From the NCBI GenBank assembly GCA_039105265.1, contig JAPFFF010000045.1, positions 62,001 through 126,000 of the forward strand: 64,000 nucleotides of DNA, read 5' to 3'. Position 1 is the stretch's first letter; every line of letters starts with the position of its first letter. This document shows positions 1-8,281 of this stretch, piece by piece. The DNA is from Tritrichomonas musculus. Taxonomy: Eukaryota > Parabasalia > Tritrichomonadida > Tritrichomonadidae. The translations under genes were made by a program, and so were the position numbers. The notes beneath the pieces are model-generated. The model saw only the letters and a program-made list of their open reading frames with translations, searched no databases and was not told the DNA's origin.

Positions 1-1
1 T

Positions 2-688
2 GAAGATGTTGTTGAGGATATTGTTGAGGATGTTGTTAATGCGGTATCTGAAGATGTTGTTGAGGATATTGTTGATGCGGTATCTGAGGATGTCGTTGAG
101 GATGTTGTTGAGGATGTTGTTGAGGATGTTGTTGAGGATGTTGTTAATGCGGTAGCTGAAGATGTTGTTGAGGATGTCGTTGAGGATGTTGTTGAGGATG
201 TTGTTAATGCGGTAGCTGAAGATGTTGTTGAGGATGTCGTTGAGGATGTCGTTGAGGATGTTGTTAATGCGGTAGCTGAAGATGTTGTTGAGGATGTTGT
301 TAATGCGGTAGCTGAGGATGTTGTTAATGCGGTATCTGAAGATGTCGTTGAGGATGTTGTTAATGCGGTAGCTGAGGATGTTGATGAGAATGTTGTTGAT
401 GCGGTATCTGAGGATGTTGTTGATGAGGTATCTGAAGATGTCGTTGAGGATGTTGTTAATGCGGTATCTGAAGATGTTGTTGAGGATGTTGTTGATGCGG
501 TAGCTGAGGATGTTGTTGAGGATGTTGTTGATGCGGTAGCTGAGGATGTTGTTGAGGATGTTGTTGATGCGGTAGCTGAGGATGTTGTTGAGGATGTTGT
601 TGATGCGGTAGCTGAGGATGTTGATGATGCGGTAGCTGAGGCTGTAGCAGGCGATCAAAATTTGCCAGAATGTATGTGGTATCAATGA
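2..688 (+). CDS. 3' end of an acidic repeat protein (partial)
   Basis: An open frame runs from the window's left edge to a TGA at 686-688, about 228 codons with no ATG needed because the gene starts outside. Nearly all of it is a degenerate 12-bp repeat that reads EDVV, with every second or third unit replaced by NAVA, DAVA or DAVS. Unit changes stay in multiples of three bases, which supports coding in this frame. The product is strongly acidic, with alternating Glu-Asp and Val-Val pairs, and ends with a short unique tail (GDQNLPECMWYQ). I do not recognise a family; such repeats are often cell-wall or scaffold regions, but that is a guess. A short open frame at 690-878, in another phase and starting only with TTG, might be a shifted continuation of the C-terminus. 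Confidence 0.55.
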   Translation, partial: EDVVEDIVEDVVNAVSEDVVEDIVDAVSEDVVEDVVEDVVEDVVEDVVNAVAEDVVEDVVEDVVEDVVNAVAEDVVEDVVEDVVEDVVNAVAEDVVEDVVNAVAEDVVNAVSEDVVEDVVNAVAEDVDENVVDAVSEDVVDEVSEDVVEDVVNAVSEDVVEDVVDAVAEDVVEDVVDAVAEDVVEDVVDAVAEDVVEDVVDAVAEDVDDAVAEAVAGDQNLPECMWYQ

Positions 689-1331
689 ATTGTTGGATTT
701 TTCTTTCCAGTCTTTGCCTGGTTTTGAAATACTGAAAAATGAATCAAATCCTACTAATTTATACTTTAGACTAAAGGAATCTGATCCAATATATCTATAC
801 AAGCCATTATCTATAACTCAGTTATCTAAGTACTATGAGATGAATTGGAATATTGATTCTAATTACAACATCCTATAACAAACAGTTTAAAAATAACGAA
901 CTATTCGAATAGAGAGCACTACAAGCATAAATGTAAACCATTCAAAATTGAAAAGATAAAACCAAATCATTCGTTTATTTAAAAAGAATATCATACACAA
1001 ACAATATATACCACAAATATATATAAAACATCAATAAGAAAATTTTTTTTCTGATAAATTTTGAGATATTTTTATAATAAATATAGCAATTAATAAAACT
1101 ATTGAAAAAGTTTGTATTTTCAATTAATTTTCATAATTAATACTGAAAAACTGTCCATAATTTTATAATTCTCTATACGATTTGAACAATTTTTTAATAT
1201 GATATTTAAATGACACATTTAAAAATATAAATCCACTTTTTTTCAAAAATTTGGCGCAGATTTTTTAGAAAAAGATATTTATCATTTATTGTATATTTTG
1301 CGAAGTTTATACTAAAAATTTTACAATTAAA
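689..1331. other. AT-rich intergenic stretch
   Basis: No convincing gene. A 62-codon frame at 690-878 lacks an ATG and has no recognised domain. The rest is A/T-rich spacer leading into the transposase remnant. Confidence 0.5.
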
Positions 1332-2063
1332 TTGAGTTTCACGAACAAATCTTCAAAGTTTTCTCGCGCAAATCAACTTAATAATGTTAAGGGAAAAGAA
1401 AAAATAATTGATGGTACATTTCTTGACTGGCAACAATGTGCAAAATACTATTCAGGGAAACACTCACTATATTGTCTTAAGAGTCAAGTGATTGTTTCAA
1501 TCAAAGGCATGGCTCTTCATATTGTGACAGCTGTAGAAGGTTCAGTCCATGATAAAGCTGTTTTCGATCAAAATATCGATGACTTCACTGAAAATGTTCT
1601 TGACTATCACTTGACGGAACCTAGGCTAATCATGGGCGATAAAGGCTATCAAGATGCTGATTCTCAAAATTTAGTTACACCGTTTAAAGGTACTTATTTC
1701 AATTTGACGCCAGACCAACTTGCCTTTAACGAAAAACTCGGGAAAGTGAGAATCATTGTCGAAAACTTTTTCGGCCGCTTGAAGTCAAGATATAGGATTA
1801 TCGGTGACAAATACCGTGGATCTCATGGACGGTACGAAATGATCTTCAAGACCTGCTGTGCCTTGGTCAATTATGAATTAATGAATGATCATCCTCTTAG
1901 GCTTGATGATCGAGAATTCTTCCTGAAGCATAGAGCATTGCTTTTCAAGTCAACTGAGGAAGAAATTCAAAAAAACAAAGAAAAGCAAATGATTCAAAAA
2001 CAAAGGAGAATTAAATTATTTAACAAGACAGTTTCTTCAAGCCTTGAGGATTCATCTGACTAG
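1332..2063 (+). pseudogene. Harbinger/IS5-like DDE transposase, N-terminally truncated
   Basis: The frame encodes a DDE_4-type nuclease domain like that of PIF/Harbinger and IS5-like transposases. Visible motifs are DGTF (Asp about residue 27), GSVHDKAVFD, MGDKGYQD (second Asp about 103), then VRIIVENFFGRLKSRY (Glu about 144), giving a plausible D-D-E triad. The frame opens on TTG and its first ATG lies at codon 60, after the first Asp, and the N-terminal helix-turn-helix usual in the family is absent. Either the start is in another exon or, more likely, the copy has lost its 5' part. A basic, lysine-rich C-terminal tail follows the domain. I found no clear terminal inverted repeats. The reaction would be cut-and-paste DNA transposition; this copy is probably dead. 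Confidence 0.7.
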
Positions 2064-2280
2064 GGTTGATAATCATCAATAAAGCATTTATTTTCTTTAT
2101 ATAATATATATTTTTTTTCTCTTCTTTTGAGGTGAATCCAACATGAAAGGTATTAAACAAATATATAGAAAAATTTTTGAAATTAATGAATTAATTTATC
2201 TGATCATATTGTGAGAGTGGAAGAAAAATAAGTAGCATAAACACGATGTATTATGATTATCAATATAATGAGAGAAAAGA

Positions 2281-2787
2281 TTTGAAAAATTTTTGTTAAG
2301 GAATTGAATAATATTATATGTTATGAAAGTTGAAGGGAAAATGAAAAGTAAATAATATAAGAATAATACATCAATAATAAAAGTGTAGTGTAAGAATAGA
2401 TTTGAAAAATTTTTGTTAAGGAATTGAATAGTATTATATGTTATGATAGTTTAAGGGAAAATGAAAAGTAAATAATATAAGAATAATACATCAATAATAA
2501 AAGTGTAATGTAAGAATAGATTTGAAAAATTTTTGTTAAGGAATTGAATAGTATTATATGTTATGAAAGTTTTAAGGGAAAATGAAAAATAAATAATATA
2601 AGAATAATACATCAATAATAAAAGTGTAATGTAAGAATAGATTTGAAAAATTTTTGTTCAAGAATTGAATAATATTATATGTTATGAAAGTTTAAGGGAA
2701 AATGAAAAATAAATAATATAAGAATAATACATCAATAATAAAAGTGTAATGTAAGAATAGATTTGAAAAATTTTTGTTCAAGAATTG
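2281..2787. repeat. Tandem repeat, about 120-121 bp period, 4.2 copies
   Basis: The block beginning tttgaaaaatttttgtt recurs at 2281, 2401, 2521, 2642 and 2762. Copies differ by a few substitutions and one inserted base, which changes the period from 120 to 121. It is non-coding and lies just downstream of the transposase remnant. Confidence 0.85.
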
Positions 2788-3519
2788 TATCATCACTCGA
2801 CCGAAACTTGAAAAAAAGAAAATCATTGTTCTCTTCTGTCACAAAACCAGCATCCATTAGATTTACTAGTAAAACTAGCATCCATTACTAGTAAATCAAA
2901 TAAAAAATGAAGTAAAATGTTAAGCTTTTTTTTTCAATTGAAAATTTTTGATCAACATTTTCATATCAAATGTCTTATATCGATTTGTAAAATATCTTTT
3001 AGTTTTCAATAAAAAACATTTAAGCAAAATTTAATATTTTTTTTGAAAAATATCTAATGGGTTTGCCAAAAATTTATTTTTTTGCGAAAAAAAACCTTTT
3101 CGAAAAAGTTTAAAGTTTTCTAATATTCTTTTCACTTTTTGAATTAACAAATTCAAATAAAAATATCATCAATTTTTTAAATAGTTTTAATAAGAGTGAT
3201 TATTATTAAATATTTAAGAAAATAAAAATTATTTACTAAATAAAAATTAAATTTCATTTATTCATTTTTTTTGATAAGCAAAACGCTATTTCGCAGCACT
3301 CTAATAAAATATAATTTCGATTTCAAAAAATAGTAAGACAATTTTCTTTTAGTTTTGGTTATAAAATGTACACAGCTATATTATTAATTGGGGAAATTTA
3401 TAAAGTTTTTTTGTGTCTGGTTACTGAAATAATCAATATTGATGGAAGCAAAATGTTTCAGGATAAATTTCCCCTAATAAAAAAAAACGATGTAAATTGA
3501 AAGAGTCATCTCAATTTAA
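2788..3519. other. AT-rich spacer, no gene seen
   Basis: Long poly-A/T runs with no extended open frame. A small direct repeat (catccattactagtaaa-like) occurs near 2850-2895. It leads into the Mutator-like transposase genes. Confidence 0.5.
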
Positions 3520-3825
3520 ATGTTTCAAGAAAATGAGCGAAAAGGCCAACAAATGAGAGAAGCAAAATCTCAAAAGCATTTTTTTAATGGATATAAATCA
3601 AAATATCAAAAAAACGATGTATATGTCAGTCCTCCAATAGATGATCATTTATCAGATCAGAGATATCAGCAAATGACTTTAAATATTGGCAATGATTCCG
3701 ATAAAATAATAAGTAATAATAAAGAAATAACTCAATCCAACAATATTTTCAGCCCTTATTATACTATTTACTCTCATATTAATGATCTTCAGACTTCAAT
3801 TCAAGAAACTAATAAATGTATATGA
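3520..3825 (+). CDS. Short N-terminal ORF before the Mutator-like transposase
   Basis: An ATG-initiated 101-codon frame, hydrophilic and rich in Gln, Asn and Lys, with no domain I recognise. It overlaps the next frame by 10 bases in a different phase (its stop is at 3823-3825, the next ATG at 3816). Because both are polar and low in complexity and the second frame begins directly with coiled coil, the simplest reading is that the two are one transposase gene split by a frameshift. A separate accessory ORF is the alternative. Upstream, gtcatctcaatttaaATG resembles a trichomonad TCA initiator close to the start. Confidence 0.45.
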   Translation: MFQENERKGQQMREAKSQKHFFNGYKSKYQKNDVYVSPPIDDHLSDQRYQQMTLNIGNDSDKIISNNKEITQSNNIFSPYYTIYSHINDLQTSIQETNKCI

Positions 3826-5822
3826 ATTCATTAACTGAAAAAACCAATTCTGAAAATCAAAAAATTATTAAAGAAAATGAAAAACTTATTTTCGAAAACA
3901 AGAAACTTTTTAAAGAAAAGGAAAAACTATATTTAGAAAAGAAAAGACTGGTTTCAGAAAAACAAAAACTTGAAAAATATAATAAAAGTATTATGGAAAA
4001 AAACCTCAAATTAGAGAGAGATTTAGAAACAGCTCAAAAAGAAAAAATAAATCTTTATAATCAGTTTTTGTCTTTGAAAAAAGAAATGTCAGATTTAAAC
4101 TTTCATTATAACGAGCAAATAATGAATTTAAAAAAAGTAACTATTCAAGCTGATAACTATGCAAAACAAATATATGATTTAAAAAATCGTTTAGAATACT
4201 ATATAAAAGAAAACCGTAAAAATGTTTCAGTAATTGTTCGAATACAAAACGATAATACTGATTTAAAAAAGAGAATTTCTGAGATTAAAAAAACTAATTA
4301 TTCAATTACTCCTTTTTCACAAATTTTAGGGAGCTATGTTTGTGGAATTGGATATAAACAGAGTGATTTCTTTTTGTCTTTTATGAACTTATTAGGTGTT
4401 CCAAAAAAAGAGTTTTACGATTGTCAATGCACTCTAAGTAAAATGATACATGATTTCGTTCATCAATTAATTCTTGATAATTGGAAGAAAATTGAAAGAG
4501 ATATTATTCTTTTGAGCGATGGTTCATACAATCATGCTTTTGGTACAATGTGTTTTAATATATTCATTGATTTTCAAAGTGAGCATATCTTAGATTATGC
4601 TTCAATGGATCATGAAGAACAGCCGGATTTAAAAAGGAATCAATATGAAGCAGCAACATATAAACAACTATTAGAACGACTTACAGAAAATGATGTTGGG
4701 AAACATGTCAAAGCAATTATGACTGACGGTGATGCTAAACTCAGAAATTTAACTGAACAATTCAATCAAACGCATGGTTTTAATATCACACATTTAAGAG
4801 ATCACATTCATGGCATTAGCAGCATTGAAAAAATTATAAAATCAATTTATCAAGATTTTGAAACAAAACAACACCCTGAGATACCATTAATTGTCAATAG
4901 TTTAATCAAATTTGCAAATGTCATCCGAAAACTAAAATTGCCACCTGATTTAAATGAAAAATGTTTTTTGAATTCCATTCAACATCTTCAAGGAAATCAC
5001 AATAAATATTGTCTTCATGAAATTAATGAAGAATGTGAAGTGTTAATTCCTCCAGAAAAAGCAGAAATTTTGGGACCTATCTCACAAAAAATTGAGAAAG
5101 CTTCAAATATATTTGGTGAAATTGATTCTAATTTTACCACAAACATTTGTGAAAATTTTTTTTCACTTAAATCTAAATATATACCAAAAAACCGTTTTTT
5201 TGGAAATTCAGCAAAATCACGTTTTGAAATCACAATACTTCAACACGAAAATCCATATTTATGGATTTTAGACTTTATCAAAAAGTATCCTTTATTTGAA
5301 TTACCACCTGAAATAATTCAGCATTTAAAAGAAAAAAGACAATTAATTGATAATGATCATTCATATAAATCTCAAGAACGTGTGAAAAAAGAACAAGCGA
5401 TATGCAAATTTCTTCGACATAAAGCATGCTTAATTGAAGCAAGTATGGATGATCTTGGTCATTCCGAAGGAACTCTTTTAAAGCAAGCAAAGAAGAGTCC
5501 TTACTGTCAAGCACTTGTTCATAATATTGCTTCTTTATCAGAAATAAAAAAAGCAAAAAAAGAGTGGGAATTAATTGAAACTTTGCCATCGAGGATATCA
5601 AAAAAACAAGATAAATTGAAAAAATTAAGAAAAGATGAACAAATTCAAAAATATAATAATCAAATTGCAATTTTGACCTCAAATTTAAATGATGCAAATA
5701 AATTATTTCCACTTCACTCTGTTCAAATACAAACTGCTGCAAAAGAAGCTTATATAAAGAAAAGAGAAAAAGAAGAAGAAGCAAAAAGGAGACGTAAAAA
5801 TAATGTAGGGAAAAAAAAATGA
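3816..5822 (+). CDS. Mutator-like (MULE/Kolobok-type) DDE transposase
   Basis: A 668-residue protein. Residues about 5-160 are lysine/glutamate-rich coiled coil. The central part has the pattern of Mutator-class transposases: SDGSYNHAFGTM (Asp 235), IMTDGDAKL (Asp 304/306), a conserved HLRDHIHG block (about 327-334), a zinc-like HLQGNHNKYC motif (His 390, His 395, Cys 399), and NICENFFSLKSKYIPK (Glu 446) as candidate third catalytic residue. The C-terminus is basic coiled coil ending in a lysine run. The assignment rests on motif order, not on a search; Kolobok or another RNase-H-fold family is possible. It would act in the nucleus, cutting and pasting its element. Apart from the split with the short upstream frame the gene is open, so the copy is probably young. 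Element ends were not found. Confidence 0.55.
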   Translation: MYMNSLTEKTNSENQKIIKENEKLIFENKKLFKEKEKLYLEKKRLVSEKQKLEKYNKSIMEKNLKLERDLETAQKEKINLYNQFLSLKKEMSDLNFHYNEQIMNLKKVTIQADNYAKQIYDLKNRLEYYIKENRKNVSVIVRIQNDNTDLKKRISEIKKTNYSITPFSQILGSYVCGIGYKQSDFFLSFMNLLGVPKKEFYDCQCTLSKMIHDFVHQLILDNWKKIERDIILLSDGSYNHAFGTMCFNIFIDFQSEHILDYASMDHEEQPDLKRNQYEAATYKQLLERLTENDVGKHVKAIMTDGDAKLRNLTEQFNQTHGFNITHLRDHIHGISSIEKIIKSIYQDFETKQHPEIPLIVNSLIKFANVIRKLKLPPDLNEKCFLNSIQHLQGNHNKYCLHEINEECEVLIPPEKAEILGPISQKIEKASNIFGEIDSNFTTNICENFFSLKSKYIPKNRFFGNSAKSRFEITILQHENPYLWILDFIKKYPLFELPPEIIQHLKEKRQLIDNDHSYKSQERVKKEQAICKFLRHKACLIEASMDDLGHSEGTLLKQAKKSPYCQALVHNIASLSEIKKAKKEWELIETLPSRISKKQDKLKKLRKDEQIQKYNNQIAILTSNLNDANKLFPLHSVQIQTAAKEAYIKKREKEEEAKRRRKNNVGKKK

Positions 5823-8270
5823 TTTGATAATTAAGGTTTTAGTAAAAAAATTTTTTTTTTAAATATCAAGGAAAAGATATATATATATATATTAATTATA
5901 GTGTCATGTGAAATAAAAAAATTGTAAAAAATAATTTTTTTTTTTGAATAGGTCTCAATTTTGAATTTCTTCAGAACCGCAGCCTTAAGAAAATAAAAAT
6001 TTGAAAAAGCTATTTTAAAAACGATTCGTCTCTTTCCAACGTGTTTTTATAGAAATTCTATTAAAAAGTTGAACTTTTTAAAAAAGGTGACTTATCTTTT
6101 TTGGAATAACTTTAGATTTTTTTTTACATCAATAACCAGCTTTTTTGACAAATATTTCATAAATTTGATTGTTTGTAAAAAAAGATTGCTGCATTAATTT
6201 AAAATCAATCAAATTTACAGGAAAAACATAATTGATTAGTAACAGTACAGTCTGAAAGTGCTCTTGGTGGTGAGAGAGTTTGATACTGTACTTATGAGTT
6301 GTAAAAACTTTTGACTGTGTTGGGATTTCTATTTGTTAATTGTCCAATTAAGGTCCAGTTATTACCGTATAGTATTTTCTATGCTGATCATTTAAATTAA
6401 ATAAAATTTATTTCAAATTTCAATTTTACAAATTCCACGTAGCACTTTTTGAGAGCTCGGCTCTCAAAAAGTGAGGAGCAGTATTTGTAAATCTCTGAAT
6501 TGTTTTCACTTTTTGAGTTTTTCTCCCTCAAAAAGTGAACCATTCAAGAGATTTTTAATTTCAATTGAGAAAAAAAAAAAAAAAAAATAATATTTTTTGA
6601 GAGAATTTTTTTCAAAAAGTTTAATTTTATTTTTGTTTATATTTAGTTTTGATAAAAACCGTAAATAATATTCTCAAATTTGAATAGAGTTTAGATTAAA
6701 AAATCAAGTTTATCTATTATACAAAATTTGATCTTGCATATATAAAAAGTTAATAAAATTGAATGAAATTCAATCGTGCGAGGATTATTTTTAAATAAAT
6801 AGACCATATTAAGGTTGAACAAAAGCAGTATATGATATCATATTGTAATATAATAAAATATATGATGACATCAATTTATTTACTAAATATAATGGTAAAA
6901 TTAACGTAAAATATAAAAATAAATTAATTTTTCTTTTTGAATGAAAATTTTACAATTTGATAAGTTTAGAAAAAAAAATGATGTTTTGTATAAATATCAT
7001 AGCAAATATGAGGAAAATGCAATTTTAAATATAAGATATATTTTTTAGTTAATTTATTAAATTGAATTAAATTTTTATGAAATATTTGAATCATAAGAAA
7101 ATTGAGATCAATTCTATGAAATTATTATATACTTCAGAATATTGTGCATTTTTATAAGAAATAATTGTGAGATTGTAAGATATAAACAATTGAATAATTG
7201 TGAGAAAATAAAGATTTCTGAAAAGTAAAAATATGTAAAGTATTCAAAGTAAAAATCTATCCAAAATAAAGTCCCCAGCGTCGGAATTTTTGATTTTTTA
7301 AAATAATTCTTTTCAAAATCAAAAAATATGTCCAATTTTTCAAATTTTAACTCAGGTTGAAAAGATTAGCTGAGTGATTATTTATGAAATTATCTCTACT
7401 TTTAGCAAGATATAGAATAATTTAAATATATTATATAATGATATTATTTTTTTATGAATATTTAATATAAAAAATTAAAATTTATTATGATATTTTTCGC
7501 AAAATTTGTATTTTTGTTGTCACTTTTTGAATACTACAAAATTGAATGAATACCTTAATAGGGTCTAAATAAATGTTAACTTTTTGAAATATCTCTATCA
7601 AATTGAAAAAGTTTTTGAAAATATAATTTTCTCCATTTAGAAAAAAATATAGCATTTAACGATTTCAAAGATTCATTTAAATTAAATATTAAATATTTTT
7701 TAACAATATCATTAGTTATTATTTAATTTTTTTAAAATTTTATCAATACTTTGATTTTAATTACAATCAATTTTGAAAAATCATTTATCTTTTTTTTTAT
7801 ATATATATTTCGTTTATAAAAACTATAAATTACAATTATTATTGAAAATATAAAAATAAAATTACAAAATATAAACATATTATTTAATATTTATTTGGAT
7901 AAAAACGCTTATTTTTATTTAGTATTCAAAAATATTATTCAAAAATGACTTTAAACTATTTTCAAAAATTAATCATTATTTATATTATATTTATAGAGAC
8001 CAAATTATTCATGGACTAAAAACAATATGGTGATATAAAAAAATTTTTGTTTAGACAATTGAAAAAATTTGTATAGATTATCTTCATAAAATATCATAAA
8101 TTTTTTACTTTTATATTTTTTCTGTTGAAAGAATCAGGAAAATACGAAATAAATTTAAAATTAATTAACATATATATATATATAATAATAATATCTATAT
8201 TAAAACTAAAAAAATATCTTATATTTTAAGATATTTTAACGTATCCATTTTTTATTAATTATCTTTTTGT
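5823..8270. other. 2.4 kb AT-rich region without genes
   Basis: No open frame with recognisable content. It holds an (AT)n tract near 5878-5892, the paired hairpins at 6443-6537, and several scattered copies of cactttttga (for example near 7520). Confidence 0.5.
6443..6537. repeat. Two adjacent hairpins with the same arm
   Basis: Arm cactttttgagag (6443-6455) pairs with ctctcaaaaagtg (6461-6473) across a 5-base loop. A second copy, cactttttgag (6507-6517) with ctcaaaaagtg (6527-6537), follows 33 bases later. The four arms are near-identical, which suggests the remains of a foldback element or inverted ends pushed together. Confidence 0.7.
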
Positions 8271-8281
8271 TCACTTTATTG
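8271..8281 (+). promoter_or_regulatory. Initiator-like element (TCACTTTATT) at the start codon
   Basis: TCACTTTATT ends one base before the ATG at 8282. It resembles the trichomonad Inr (TCA, pyrimidine, T/A-rich), which sits within about 20 bases of start codons. No mapping data support it here. Confidence 0.4.

Noticed and set aside
1-640. CRISPR-like regular repeat
   Set aside because: Repeats are contiguous 12-bp coding units without spacers.
690-878. A 62-codon frame after the acidic repeat gene
   Set aside because: It begins only with TTG and has no domain; it may be a shifted tail of the repeat protein, but I cannot support it as a gene.
2281-2787. CRISPR array
   Set aside because: Units are adjacent 120-bp copies with no unique spacers, in a eukaryotic context.
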